Source of the DNA: Istiophorus platypterus
Taxonomy: Eukaryota > Chordata > Actinopteri > Istiophoriformes > Istiophoridae
Direction: 5' to 3'
DNA length: 64,000 bases
Assembly: GCA_016859345.1 (NCBI GenBank)
Contig: JADGDC010000110.1
Span: 24,889 to 88,888 of the forward strand
The stretch's first letter is position 1, and every line of letters starts with the position of its first letter. The notes beneath the pieces were generated by a model. That model saw nothing but the letters and a program-made list of their open reading frames with translations, was not told the origin of the DNA and did not search any database. Made by a program: the position numbers and the translations under genes. This document shows, piece by piece, positions 22,935 to 36,355 of the stretch.

Positions 22935-25900
22935 ATGATCGACCCGTCACTGTTTAGTAGTTATTTGACTCGGATGCTCATTGATGATCAGAAGATGTCA
23001 AACACCAACCTGCATAAGGAAATGAGGGACTTCAGTGCTTACGCTGATGTAAGTAACCAACTCCGTCAAGCTCCTACTGTTCATAGGAAAAGGTTTTATT
23101 TCAGTGTCATGTGTATAAATATACCTAACCCTTATGGCCTCATATCATCTGGCAAGTTAATGGCAGAAACACAAAGTCCAGAAGCTCAGAATAGCCAATA
23201 GAATGATTTTTTCAGACTTTCAAGTCTAAAACAAGGTTTTTATACTCAGATAAAATAAGAAATTAGGAAATTATAAAGCTTTGTATAGCACCATATTTTA
23301 CAACCTGGTGTTTGATTTTGTGCTTTATGTACACAAGATAGTTTTTATCATGTTTAAACCAGGAGACGTGTGTTCATATGCAAAGACGATGTCAGAATCC
23401 GTAGTTTTCTCTGGGCCCCTACTGAATATGACTGGCGACCACATGTACAGCGACATGTCATCGTTCGGTCACTGGCTGTCGAGGGGGTGTCCAGTAAACC
23501 ATATTGGCTTTAGAGACAAGTGGCGGACTTTCAGGGGAAGACCTGGTCTGATTAAGTCAGATGGCTACATCCCACTATAGATGGAGCAGCTCTCGTTTCC
23601 AGAAATCTGAGCTAGTTTATCTGAAAACCAAAACCACGACAACTCAAGAGTTGAGAGCAGGAAGCAGAGTTGTAGTCTTACACACTACTGAAATACAACA
23701 AAATATGAGACTTAAATGTGGATTCTTTAACATTAGATCACTCCCATTTTGATGTATTTTTTCTTACCGAGACCTGGTTGTCTCATGATGAATCTGTTAG
23801 CTTAAACGAATCCACTCCCCCAGTCATATTAATACTCATATTCCCAGAGGCACTGGCCGAGGAGGTGGAGTTGCAGCCATTTTCAACTCAAGCCTGTTAA
23901 TCAACCCTAAACCTAAAATCAGCCATGACTCTTTCACAGACAATGACCAGTAGTCTGGTCCGTATATTACTTTAGTATACAGTGTACCATTCACACAGAC
24001 ATGTCGTGTGTAGTGTATATATGCATGTTAAAATATAGTAAAGTATGGCTAAGTAATACAGTTTATAATTTTTATGGAGTAGAATAACCCATAATTTACT
24101 GTGTCATTATAACCAACTGACTCGATCAACTTAACAATCAACAAATCATCTATTTTTCACAGACACCTAAAAGCCACACTATATCGGTGGCTCCACCAAC
24201 CAGTCCAGTATACTGGACGCAGAAAACTGAAAGGGCTCAGGCGCTGCGTTAATTCAACACACGAGAGGCTGTGCGCTTCACAGCAAAAGCGGCGCCAAGG
24301 GCCATTCTGGAGGCTGAATCTCTCCATGAAACGCTGCAACCTAACCTCACCTCAGCCCCAGCTTCTCCAAGACAGAGCCCTGAATCCTCTGTGAGACAAC
24401 GGCGGATCAGGCCTGTCTTAAACAGACTTCGCCGAGCCAGGAGGAGAACATCTGCAGCTGGATGTCGGGTCCAACCAGATGTTGGATGAAGAGGACCGCT
24501 TTTTTGAGAAGAAGCTGCATCTAGGTGGGCAAATGGCCATACTTGCCTGTAAGTTGGCTAAGGTGACAGGCAAGGACACAAGCCCAAGCCCAAGCCCACC
24601 CTCCTCCAGAGGTACCCTCAGCAGCGTGGACACACACACTCCACGTGAGCTGAGGGCCATTCCGTTGTTAGGAAGCCCCGATGGGTCACGCTTCACCCTA
24701 CTCCTCCCCTGAAACATCCACCGGAGAAATCTCAAATCCCGGTGAGAGTCCGTGGCCCTGCTCTGCCACCCTTCACCCCTGCTCCTCCGCCTAAAGAGGA
24801 AACCAGGAGAACATCTCGGGTCCTGAGGAAACGCAGTGAAGCAGGTAAGTTCATGCCGTTGCATGAAGATGACTTCCTTTACTGGATTTCTACCAAGAAA
24901 CGTTTGACATAGGGAAAAACTTGAAGATTTGATTAAAGGAAAAAGTTGGATATTTGAATAACATTGATTTTTTTTTTCTGTAAATCTGAACAGACAATAA
25001 GATAGCTGATGGATGTGCAGTCCAGTCTGCTAAAATCAAGAGGAGGCGTTTGTGGCAAGTCAGGAACACTTCCAGCTTGACCACCACCCATCTCCTCAAC
25101 CTCCCAGAAGAACGACCCTTGTCGTAAAACCTCCCTCAACAGCTGCCCCGACTAACAGAAAGGGACCCCGACGTGGGACAAACCTCCGCCCTCCGAAGCC
25201 TGACAGCGGAGCGGGTAAGCGTGACCTTCAGCCTTCGGTCAACGCTTCAGCGGGCGTGTCCCTTTTCTTCGGGCAGCTCAACTCAGAAAACTGGTAAGTC
25301 ACCCACACAACAGACAAATACAGACAGATTTAAACAGCATAACCAGCGAGGACACAGCTGTCGATTCTTCCCCAAGCAGCGCTTAACACAATTCATCCCG
25401 TTTTCTCATCAAACTATAGGGAGAAGAAAATAGATGGACTACGGTCTATTCAAGCTCTGGCGAGACAGGATCCAGAGCAACTGCAGACCAGACTGCATGA
25501 AGTCTGCCTGGTCGTCACGGAAGAGGTACGATAGACATATTTCTCTTTGTCTAAGTGTTTGTCTTTGCTTTGCGTGCAGTTTTCAGTTTTCTTTGTTTTA
25601 CGTGTATCTAAACTGTGAATAGAGAAATATTGAACCATGTTCTCATTTACTGTCTAGGTGAAAAACCTGCGTTCCGCTGTGGCCTGCGCTGCAATGGAAA
25701 CCATAGCAGCGCTCCATGTGCACCTTGGGAAGGCCATGGACCCTGAGGCAGAGACGACCGGCGCCCTGCTGCTGAAGTTGGCGCAGGCGACCAGCTCCTT
25801 CATTCACGAGCAGGTCGATCTTGCCCTGGATGCGCTGGTGGAGAACTGCAGCCCGGGAGGGTTGTGGCGTTCTGCTCAACACCGGATTGAGGTATGAGGA

Positions 25901-26430
25901 GGAATCTGATTAGAATTTCAAAGAAAGTGGAGTAGCAGCAGCTTTTAAAGGACATTATATAAAAACATAGTGGCAGCATTTGTCTGACTCTTAGATTCCC
26001 CTGTCTTTTCTCTTCTTTAGCCACCGTTGTGCTGCAGTGAGGGGGAGCACAGCCAAGCACCTCCACCAGCTGGCAGACATCATTGGAGATGAGCGAATCT
26101 TCAGCACAGGGAAGATCTTTGCGGAGCGTTTCCTTACTGCTGTCAGTAAGATGTCGCTGGATGCCGCACCAGAAGTCAGGTTGGTAACCAAGTCCTGCAT
26201 GATCGTATCCTGTGAAAAATGCTGTGCATAGTCAGAATCTCATAACCTTGTACGTATTGTGCTTAAAGAATAAGTAGCTAAATGAGAAATGTATTTCTTC
26301 ACAGGCACCACGGACAAAAGATGCTCCAGGGCCTCGCCCGCCAGAAGGAGTTCACTGTCTGTCAAACACCCTTATCCCAGTGAAAGACAGGCGTCCGCTG
26401 GAAAAGATTTTGAGGAACCTAATGTACTAG
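22935..26430 (+). pseudogene. TOGARAM-like copy 5 (E0-E6, broken, no 3'UTR)
   Basis: Exons: E0 22935-23048 (open, one Gly-to-Glu change), E1 24163-24844, E2 24994-25293, E3 25420-25525, E4 25658-25891, E5 26021-26179, E6 26305-26430. E1 loses one base in ATATCGGTGG, E2 one G from a GGG run, E4 five bases, E6 one C. E3 and E5 are open. It shares many diagnostic variants with intact copy 11 (for example GTACGATAGACAT after E3, CCCGTTTTCTCATC before E3, TTAGATTCCCC before E5), so the two are recent duplicates that differ mainly by small exon indels. Its normal 3'UTR and AATAAA are gone: 13-16 bases after the stop the sequence becomes the middle of E1 of copy 6. Confidence 0.82.
23369..23974 (+). 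mobile_element. L2 LINE fragment in intron 1 of copy 5
   Basis: It has the same extent and decay as the fragment at 9385-9990. Confidence 0.75.
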
Positions 26431-26443
26431 AGTGATTTTCTTA

Positions 26444-28471
26444 GAGACAACGGCGGATCAGGCCTGTCTTATACGGACTTCCTTCAAGCCAGGAGGAGAA
26501 CATCTGCAGCTGGATGTCCGGGTCCAACCAGATGTTGGATGAAGAGGACGCTTTTTGAGAAGAAGCTGCATCTAGGTGGGCAAATGGCCATACTTGCATG
26601 TAAGTTGGCTAAGGTGATCGGCAAGGACACAAGCCCAAGCCCAAGCCCACCCTCCTCCAGAGGTACCCTCAGCAGCGTGGACACACACACTCCACGTGAG
26701 CTGAGGGCCATTCCGTTTTAGGAAGCCCGATGGGTCACGCTTCACCCATACTCCTCCCCTGAAACATCCACCGGAGGAAATCTCAAATCGGTGAGAGTCC
26801 GTGGCCCTGCTCTGCCACCCTTCACCCTGCTCCTCCGCCTAAAGAGAAACCAGGAGAACATCTCGGGTCCTGAGAAGCGCAGTGAAGCAGGTAAGTTCAG
26901 GTTGCATGAAGATGACTTCCTTTACTGGATTTCTACCAGAAACGTTTGACATAAGGAAAAACTTGAAGATTTGATTAAAGGAAAAAGTTGGATATTTGAA
27001 TAACATTGATTTTTTTTGCTGTAAATCTGAACAGACAATAAGATAGCTGATGGATGCACAGTCCAGTCTGCTAAAATCAAGAAGAGGCGTTTGTGGCAAG
27101 TCAGAAACACTTCCAGCTTGACCACCACCCATCTCCTCAACCTCCCAGAAGAACGACCCTTGTCGTAAAACCTCCCTCAACAGCTGCCCGACTGACAGAA
27201 AGGGACCCGGCGTGGGACAAACCTCCGCCCTCGAAGCCTGACAGCGGAGCGGGTAAGCGTGACCTTCAGCCTTCGGTCAACGCTTCAGCGGGCGTGTCCC
27301 TTTTCTTCGGGCAGCTCAACTCAGAAAACTGGTAAGTCACCCACACAACAGACAAATACAGACAGATTTAAACAGCATAACCAGCGAGGACACAGCCGTC
27401 GATTCTTCCCCACGAAGCAGCGCTTAACACAATTCATTCTGTTTTCTAATCAAACTATAGGGAGAAGAAAATAGATGGACTACGGTCTATTCAAGCTCTG
27501 GCGAGACAGGATCCAGAGCAACTGCAGACCAGACTGCATGAAGTCTGCCTGGTAAATCACGGAAGAAGATGCGATAGACATATTTCTCTTTGTCTAAGTG
27601 TTTGTCTTTGCTTTGCGTGCAGTTTTCAGTTTTCTTTGTTTTACGTGTATCCAAACTGTGAATGGAGAAATATTGAACCATGTTCTCATTTACCGTCTAG
27701 GTGAAAAACCTGCGTTCCGCTGTGGCCTGCGCTGCAATGGAAACCATAGCAGCGCTCCATGTCACCTTGGGAAGGCCATGGACCCTGAGGCAGAGAGCGA
27801 CGGCCGCGCCCTGCTGCTGAAGTTGGCGCGAGCGACCAGCTCCTTCATTCACGAGCAGGTCGATCTTGCCCTGGATCGCTGGTGGAGAACTGCAGCCGGG
27901 AGGGTTGTGGCGTTCTGCTCAACACCGGATTGAGGTATGAGAGGAGGAATCTGATTAGAATTTCAAAGAAAGTGGAGTAGCAGCAGCTTTTAAAAGTACA
28001 TTTTATAAAAACATAGTGGCAGCATTTGTCTGACTCCTAGCTTTCCTGTCTTTTCTCTTCTTTAGCCACCGTTGTGCTGCAGTGAGGAGCACAGCCAAGC
28101 ACCTCCACCAGCTGGCAGACATCATTGGAGACGGCGAATCTTCAGCACAGGGAAGATCTTTGCGGAGCGTTTCCTTACTGCTGTCAGTAAGATGTTGCTG
28201 GATGCCGCATCAGAAGTAAGGTTGGTAACCAAGTCCTGCATGATCGTATCCTGTGAAAAATGCTGTGCGTAGTCAGAATCTCATAACCTTCTACGTATTG
28301 TGCTTAAAGAATAAGTAGCTAAATGAGAAATGTACTTCTTCACAGGCACCACGGACAAAAGATGCTCAGGGCCTCGCCCAGCAGAAGGAGTTCACAGTCC
28401 TGTCAAACACCCTTATCCCAGTGAAAGACAGGCGTCCGCTGGAAAAGATTTTGAGGAACTTAATGCACTAG
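26444..28471 (+). pseudogene. TOGARAM-like copy 6 (truncated E1 to E6, broken)
   Basis: This copy begins in the middle of E1, fused to the tail of copy 5. Exons: partial E1 about 26445-26890, E2 27035-27331 (4 nt short), E3 27461 to about 27568, E4 27701-27934 (5 nt short), E5 28066-28220 (4 nt short), E6 28346-28471 (1 nt short). The E3 donor is lost: GAAGAG|GTACG of the sister copies reads GAAGAAGATGCG. It has no E0, no first half of E1 and no promoter, so any transcript would have to start in copy 5. It is the counterpart of copy 12, which is open. Confidence 0.8.
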
Positions 28472-28847
28472 AGGGATTTTCTTGGAGTGTTCCTGTTTCC
28501 TCCAATTGTCCAGTGAAATGTGGCGGAGGTTACCTAGAGCCTCTAAATTGTAATTATATTTATGTATATGCGTTTGTAAACGGCTGTGATTGACTGTAAA
28601 CCAATGTCTGCCTTGTAAATGACTGGCGATCTGTCCAGGGTGTATACTGGACATGTCGCCAGTCTATTATCGTATCTCATGGCCCTTGCAGTCACCAGCT
28701 GTCAACCCAATTTCTGTGTACACTTTCTCCTTTAAATATAATAACAATAATCGAAACACTGTCTGTGTACGCTGTTCTTAATATTCACATAATTGTGTTC
28801 TGTTGCATCTCGGCCTTTACCAAAGTGCCATTTTAGCAGTGTTTTGC

Positions 28848-28853
28848 AATAAA
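28848..28853 (+). terminator. Poly(A) signal AATAAA, copy 6
   Basis: This is the first AATAAA in the conserved 3'UTR context after copies 5 and 6. It would have to serve both. Confidence 0.75.
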
Positions 28854-29097
28854 ACTTTGCAACTCAATCAACTGTGTCAGCAGTCCGTCCAGTCAACATC
28901 ATGACTACAGGATTTTCTGACTGCTTTAGCCAGTGGCTGATAACAGGTTCTAACTCTAAAAGAGGGACTTAAGCCTTATTTCAGTGTAGGAGAAACATAA
29001 TAAACAACAAGATCAACTACAAAGGTTCTAGAGGCTCTTCTCTTTCCAAAAATGTCAGGAATTTCACATATTAAAGAGGAAAAGATTTAATGTAGCC

Positions 29098-30395
29098 GCA
29101 AGGAGACACAAGCCAGTGTCTTATTGTGCGGTCCCAAGCCCGGATAAATACAGAGGTTGTGTCAGGAAGGGCATCCGACGTAAATCTTTTGCCAAATCAA
29201 ACATAATGTCTATCTGATATGGCTGTTGCTAAATTTAATGAAGTGATTCCATCACTGCTAAATTCAATGCCAGATCAAAACATAACAGAGAACTCGTATG
29301 CTAACTTTAGCCTGTCCCAAATTGATCAGCTTGTTGATAGCGCTTCAGGCTCAATTAGAACAACACTTGACTCTATTGCCCCTCTAAAATAAACAAAATT
29401 TAAAAAAAAGGAGGTTAGGTCCATGTTTTAACTCCCAAACCTGTACATTGAAACAAACAATATGAAAACTTGAAAGAATCTACTAAACTGGAACAGTCCC
29501 GCTCAGCCTGGCATGACAGTGTTAAAACTTACAAGACGGCCCTCAGCATTGCAGGAGCAGCCTATCACAGCCGTAAAACCCGATAAATACTTAGACATTT
29601 TCTCTCCTGTCAAGCTTCGCCAACTAATTTCAATGATCTCTTCATCAAAACCATCAGCCTCTCTCTTAGACCCCGTCCCAACCAGGCTGCTTAAGGAAGT
29701 TTTACTCTTATTTAGCACTTCTCTATCATACATAATAAATCTGTGCTTATATGTCTGTGCTTGGCCTGCAACACCTCAGAAACACATCATCTAATGACAT
29801 ATTTACTCTAGATGGCATTGCTCTGGCCTCTGGCACCAATGCTAGGAATCTTGGAGTTGTCTTCGTTTGGGACGTGCCCTTCAACTCCCACATAAAACAA
29901 ACTTCAAGGACTGCCTCTTTTCACCCATGAAAAATCGCAAAAATCAGGCACATCCTTTCTCAAAATGACGCAGAAAAACTATTACATGCTTTTGTTTTAC
30001 TTCTAGGCTTGATTATGGCAACTCTCTATTATCAGGCTTTCCCAATAAACCATTGTATGGTCTCTAGCTGATTCAGGATGTTGCTGCAAGAGTATTGACA
30101 AGAAGCAGAAAAAGAAATCATATCTCTCCTGTGTTAGCTTCTCTGCATTGGCTCCCTGTGAAATCCAAAATGCAATTTAAAATTGTTTGTGTCTCCACAT
30201 TGTTTTCTTGCTGTAGAGTATATGCACTTGAAACAGTTGGGAGTCCTTTTGTTTGTAATACTTTCACCACGTTCTCTGTATTCATAGGTCAAATTACTGT
30301 ACTTTCAGTTTTTTCTCCGTAATTCCTGACTTTATTCAGGCACTGGGCATAACACTCAGTCACTCAAGCTTCAGATCAAGTTGATGGAGTCTAGA
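29098..30395 (+). mobile_element. RTE leader scrap plus L2 RT-end fragment, spacer 6-7
   Basis: 29098-29204 is the RTE leader. From 29205 the L2 linker, RT start (about 29505-29770) and C-terminal region (30095-30322) follow as in spacer 2-3, with the same missing palm. This copy is an empty site for the RTE insertion of spacer 4-5. Confidence 0.72.
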
Positions 30396-31561
30396 TGTTC
30401 AATACTGTGACAGACAACACGTGTATTAGTGTTACTAGATCTGTGTAGACCTGAAACGGGGGTAGCTGGAGGAGAACTGGGCTAATTCAGGATTGTCTGA
30501 AGCTAATCTGAAGTCTGAATCTTAACATCTATTTCAGCCACAGATACTGTCTCTTCATCTATCAATCATTTATGGCCATGACTGATACTGTTTTTCTAAT
30601 TTTGGACTGTATTTACTGTTGGTTTGCTGCTCATATGAAGTGGATGTTGGCTAAGAATAAAAATAGAAATGTGATCAGTAGTTTAGTGGAGAAACTGTCA
30701 ATGGCACCATGTTGGTTCTGAGATTAAGTGGGTTTCAAGCAGGGATTGTCACAGCTGCAGAAAAATGACTACAGCGTTAGATGACCACAGACTTCCTCAT
30801 CAACCAGCAGATTTTTTTCTTATGAGGTAGACAAAGCTCATCAACTGGTCCGATTGATGAGCCCAGTGGTTTTTAGGTGCAATGTCTGGATTTCATTCAA
30901 CCTCTGAATAGGTTTTCAATTTCATGCAAAGATTTTGCTTTAAGTTGACATTTTCATGCTGTCAAGTTTAATCTAAAAAATGCAAAAATCTATTGGTTAC
31001 AATTTGCATATACATTTCTAAATATTGCTTCACTTTGACACAACTGTTTATATAATCTGCAGAGAAAGAGAGATGAATGTCAGTACTCAGCTTGAGTATG
31101 AAATACACAGTACGTTTTACCATAACAGAACAGATGACACTCTTCGGTTTCTTCTCTGAGACCACAAATTTCAATTTGGTCAAATATTCAAATTTTAGTT
31201 CAATCAAAACATTAAACCACAGTAAACACGGATGAATGTGCATAATAATTTGGAGAGAGGGTGGGAATTTATTTGTGAGGATATATGTACAGGTCAGCGT
31301 GAAGGAAACAAAAGAGACTGTTTGGATCAGGATGGTCCTGATGTTGAATTTGAATAACGTCCTAAAAGAAAACTAGCCCTCGACATTATTTTGCAGAAAA
31401 CTTCTCCATATACTTTATTTCCTGCAAAAACCATGAACATCAAACTCAGATATTCCTTTCGGTGATAGTTAACCATGCTTTAAATTCCTCTTATCTCTAA
31501 AAAGAAAACAAAAAAACAAAAAACAACAACAATGAAAAAAAACAACTGAATAGAACATTGA
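30396..31561. other. Unassigned upstream block before the copy 7 promoter
   Basis: This is the same block as 7656-8805. It contains no conserved frame and ends in an A/C-rich run at about 31500-31545. Confidence 0.55.
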
Positions 31562-31707
31562 ATTTGCATATAAACCTTCCGTGATTCTGAAATGACATCA
31601 CAGTTCTAGACAGACTCTAGAAGCCTTTGATATAAATTCCAGTAGAATCCAGAGCTAGTAAAGGGACGCACTGACCCTGGTGACAGACACTACTCAGTTT
31701 TGGTTCG
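31562..31707 (+). promoter_or_regulatory. Predicted promoter and 5'UTR of copy 7
   Basis: Octamer ATTTGCAT 31562-31569, CRE-like TGACATCA 31593-31600, TATAAA 31631-31636, then the E0 ATG at 31708. Confidence 0.5.
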
Positions 31708-34700
31708 ATGATCGACCGTCACTGTTTAGTAGTTATTTGACTCGGATGCTCATTGATGATCAGAAGATGTCAAACACCAACCTGCATAAGGGAATGAGGA
31801 CTTCAGTGCTTACGCTGATGTAAGTAACCAACTCCGTCAAGCTCCTACTGTTCATAGGAAAAGGTTTTATTTCAGTGTCATGTGTATAAATATATACCTA
31901 ACCCTTATGGCCTCATATCATCTGGCAAGTTAATGGCAGAAACACAAAGTCCAGAAGCTCAGAATAGCCAATAGAATTTTTCAGACTTTCAAGTCTAAAA
32001 CAAGTTTTTATACTCAGATAAAATAAGAAATTAGGAAAGTATAAAGCTTTGTATAGCACCATATTTTACAACCTGGTGTTTGCTTTTGTGCTTTATGTAC
32101 ACAAGATAGTTTTTATCATGTTTTAAGCAGTAGACGTGTGTTCATATGCAAAGACGATGTCGGAATCTGTAGTTTTCTCTGGGCCCCTACTGAATATGAC
32201 CGGCGACATGTACAGCGACATGTCATCGTTCCGTCGCTGGCTGTCGAGGGGGTGTCCAGTAAACCATATTGGCTTTAGAGACAAGTGGCGGACTTTCAGG
32301 GGAAGACCTGGTCTGATTAAGTCAGATGGCTACATCCCACTTGAGATGGAGCAGCTCTCGTTTCCAGAAATCTGAGCTAGTTTATCTGAAAACCAAAACC
32401 ATGACAACTCAAGAGTTGAGAGCAGGAATCAGAGTTGTAGTCTTACACACTACTGAAATACAACAAAATATGAGACTTAAATGTGGATTCTTTAACATTA
32501 GATCACTCCCATTTTGATGTATTTTTTCTTACCGAGACCTGGTTGTCTCATGATGAATCTGTTAGCTTAAACGAATCCACTCCCCCAGTCATATTAATAC
32601 TCATATTCCCAGAGGCACTGGCCGAGGAGGTGGAGTTGCAGCCATTTTCAACTCAAGCCTCTTAATCAACCCTAAACCTAAAATCAGCCATGACTCTTTC
32701 ACAGACAATGACCAGTAGTCTGATCCGTATATTACTTTAGTATACAGTATACCGTTCACACAGACATGTCGTGTGTAGTGTATGTATGCATGTTAAAATA
32801 TAGTATAGTATGGCCAAGTAATACAGTATATAATTTTTATGGAGTAGAATAACCCATAATTTACTGTGTCATTATAACCAACTGACTCGATAAACTTAAC
32901 AATTAAAAAATTGTCTATTTTTCTGAACACCTAAAAGCCACACTATATCGGTGGCTCCATTAACCAGTCCAGTATACTGGACGCAGAGAAACTGAAAGGG
33001 CTCAGGCGCTGCGTTAATTCAACACGCAGAGAGGCTGTGCGCTTCACAGCAAGCAGCGCAAAGGGCCATTCTGGAGGCTGAATCTCTCCATGAAACGCTG
33101 CAACCTAACCTCACCTCAGCCCCAGCTTCTCCAAGACAGAGCCCTGAATCCTCTGTGAGACAACAGCGGATCAGGCCTGTCTTATCTGGACTTCCTTCAA
33201 GCCAGGAGGAGAACATCTGCAGCTGGATGTCCGGGTCCAACCAGATGTTGGATGAAGAGGACCGCTTTTTGAAGAAGCTGCATCTAGGTGGGCAAATGGC
33301 CATACTTGCCTGTAAGTTGGCTAAGGTGACAGGCAAGGACACAAGCCGAGCCCAAGCCCACCCTCCTCCAGAGGTAGCAGCGTGGACACACACACTCCAC
33401 GTGAGCTGAGGGCCATTCCGTTTTAGGAAGCCCCGATGGAGTCACGCTTCTCCTCCCCTGAAACATCCACCGGAGAAATCTCAAATCCGGTGAGAGTCCG
33501 TGGCCCTGCTCTGCCACCCTTCACCCCTGCTCCTCCGCCTAAAGAGAAACCAGGAGAACATCTCGGGTCCTGAGGAAACGCGGTGAAGCAGGTAAGTTCA
33601 TGCCGTTGCATGAAGATGACTTCCTTTACTGGATTTCTACCAGGAAACGTTTGACATAGGGAAAAACTTGAAGATTTGATGAAAGGAAAAAGTTGGATAT
33701 TTGAATAACATTGATTTTTTTTTTGCTGTAAATCTGAACAGACAATAAGATAGCTGATGGATGCGCAGTCCAGTCTGCTAAAATCAAGAGGGAGGCGTTT
33801 GTGGCAAGTCAGGAACACTTCCAGCTTGACCACCACCCATCTCCTCAACCTCCCAGAAGAACGACCCTTGTCGTAAAACCTCCCTCAACAGCTGCCCCGA
33901 CCAACAGAAAGGGACCCCGACGTGGGACAAACCTCCGCCCTCCGAAGCCTGACAGCGGAGCGGGTAAGCGTGACCTTCAGCTTTCGGTCAACGCTTCAGC
34001 GGGCGTGTCCCTTTTCTTCGGGCAGCTCAACTCAGAAAACTGGTAAGTCACCCACACAACAGACAAATACAGACAGATTTAAACAGCATAACCAGCGAGG
34101 ACACAGCCGTCGATTCTTCCCCAAGCAGCGCTTAACACAATTCATCCCGTTTTCTAATCAAACTATAGGGAGAAGAAAATAGATGGACTACGGTCTATTC
34201 AAGCTCTGGCGAGACAGGATCCAGAGCAACTGCAGACCAGACTGCATGAAGTCTGCCTGGTCGTCACGGAAGAGGTACGATAGACATATTTCTCTTTGTC
34301 TAAGTGTTTGTCTTTGCTTTGCGTGCAGTTTTCAGTTTTCTTTGTTTTACGTGTATCCAAACTGTGAATGGAGAAATATTGAACCATGTACTCATTTACC
34401 GTCTAGGTGAAAAACCTGCGTTCCGCTGTGGCCTGCGCTGCAATGGAAACCATAGCAGCGCTCCATGTGCACCTTGGGAAGGCCATGGACCCTGAGGCAG
34501 AGGCGACGGCGCGCCCTGCTGCTGAAGTTGGCGCAGACGACCAGCTCCTTCATTCACGAGCAGGTCGATCTTGCCCTGGATGCGCTGGTGGAGAACTGCA
34601 GCCCCGGGAGGGTTGTGAGCGTTCTGCTCAACACCGGATTGAGGTATGAGGAGGGAATCTGATCAGAATTTCAAAGAAAGTGGAGTAGCAGCATCTTTTA

Positions 34701-35185
34701 AAGGACATTATATAAAAACATAATGGCAGCATTTGTCTGACTCCTAGCTTTCCCTGTCTTTTCTCTTCTTTAGCCACCGTTGTGCTGCAGTGAGGGGGAG
34801 CACAGCCAAGCACCTCCACCAGCTGGCAGACATCATTGGAGATGAGCGAATCTTCAGCACAGGGAAGATCTTTGCGGAGCGTTTCCTTACTGCTGTCAGT
34901 AAGATGTCGCTGGATGCCGCACCAGAAGTCAGGTTGGTAACCAAGTCCTGCATGATCATATCCTGTGAAAAATGCTGTTCGTGGTCAGAATCTAAGTAAA
35001 CTTCCACGTATTGTGCTTAAAGAATAAGTAGCTAAATGAGAAATGTACTTCTTCACAGGCACCACGGACAAAAGATGCTCCAGGGCCTCGCCCAGCAGAA
35101 GGAGTTCACCGTCCTGTCAAACACCCTTATCCCAGTGAAAGACAGGCGTCCGCTGGAAAAGATTTTGAGGAACTTAATGCACTAG
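31708..35185 (+). pseudogene. TOGARAM-like copy 7 (E0-E6, broken E0, E1 acceptor lost)
   Basis: Exons: E0 31708-31819, E1 32927-33591, E2 33742-34042, E3 34169-34274, E4 34407-34643, E5 34774-34932, E6 35059-35185. E0 loses a C from CCC right after the third codon and meets TGA after ten codons, and loses a G later. The E1 acceptor, TTTTTCACAG in all sisters, reads TTTTTCTGA, so the AG is gone. E1 is 665 nt against 694. E2, E3, E5 and E6 have intact lengths. E4 is 2 nt short. A substituted acceptor is harder to explain as a homopolymer error, so this copy has the best case for true loss of function. Confidence 0.8.
32137..32740 (+). mobile_element. L2 LINE fragment in intron 1 of copy 7
   Basis: It has the same extent and decay as the fragment at 9385-9990. 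Confidence 0.75.
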
Positions 35186-35565
35186 AGGGATTTTCTTAGA
35201 GTGTTCCTGTTTCCTCCAATTGTCCAGTGAAATTTGGGAGAGGTTACCTAGAGCCTCTAAATTGTAATTATATTTATGTATGTATGTTTGTAAACGGCTG
35301 TGATTGACTGTAAACCAATGTCTGCCTTGTAAATGACTGGCGATCTGTCCAGGGTGTATACTGGACATGTCGCCAGTCTATTACATCGTATCTCATGGCC
35401 CTTGCAGTCACCAGCTGTCAACCCAATTTGTGTATAATCTTTCTTCTCTAAATATAATAACAATAATCGAAAACACTGTCTGTGTACACTGTTCTTAATA
35501 TTCACATCATTGTGTTCTGTTGCATCTCGGCCTTTACCAAAGTGCCATTTAATGCAGTGTTTTGC

Positions 35566-35571
35566 AATAAA
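35566..35571 (+). terminator. Poly(A) signal AATAAA, copy 7
   Basis: AATAAA lies in the conserved 3'UTR context about 380 nt after the copy 7 stop. Confidence 0.8.
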
Positions 35572-35691
35572 ACTTTGCAACTCAATCAACTGTGTCAGCA
35601 GTCCGTCCAGTCAACATCATGACTACAGGATTTTCTGACTGCTTTAGCCAGTGGCTGATAACAGGTTCTAACTCTAAAAGAGGGACTTAAG

Positions 35692-36161
35692 CCTTATTTC
35701 AGTGTAGGAGAAACATAATAAACAACAAGATCAACTACAAAGGTTCTAGAGGCTTTTCTCTTTCCAAAAATGTCAGGAATTTCACATATTAAAGAGGAAA
35801 AGATTTAATGTAGCCGCAAGGAGACACAAGCCAGTGTCTTATTGTGCGGTCCCAAGCCCGGATAAATACAGAGGGTTGTGTCAGGAAGGGCATCCGACGT
35901 AAATCTTTTGCCAAATCAAACATAATGTCTATCTGATATGGCTGTTGCTAAATTTAAAGAAGTGATTCCATCACTGCTAAATTCAATGCCACATCAAAAC
36001 ATAACAGAGAACTCGTATGCTAACTTTAGCCCGTCCCAAATTGATCAGCCTTATTTCAGTGTAGGAGAAACATAATAAACAACAAGATAAACTACAAAGG
36101 TTCTAGAGGCTTTTCTCTTTCCAAAAAAGTCAGGAATTTCACATTAAAGAGGAAAAGATTT
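35692..36161 (+). repeat. Direct repeat pair flanking RTE/L2 scraps, spacer 7-8
   Basis: The CCTTATTTCAGTGTAGGAG segment occurs at 35692-35806 and 36049-36161. Between them are an RTE leader scrap (35815-35923) and an L2 scrap (35924-36048), as in spacers 1-2 and 4-5. Confidence 0.8.
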
Positions 36162-36236
36162 CTTATGAATGTTTGAATATAAGGAATTTTTGTCCAAGTG
36201 GATTGATGATTTCATGGGGAAATTTTCCTTTGATAT

Positions 36237-36272
36237 GACTGTCTACTACACAGTATATAGTAGTAGACAGTC
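36237..36272. repeat. Perfect hairpin, 13-bp arms, spacer 7-8
   Basis: The inverted repeat and loop are identical to those at 1967. Confidence 0.85.
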
Positions 36273-36355
36273 GTGGTCAATATTTATTCTTCTCCTGAAG
36301 AATTTTCATGTGAGCAGAAGTTTGTTTTGCTGCTCTGCTTCTTCCCAGTTAATTT

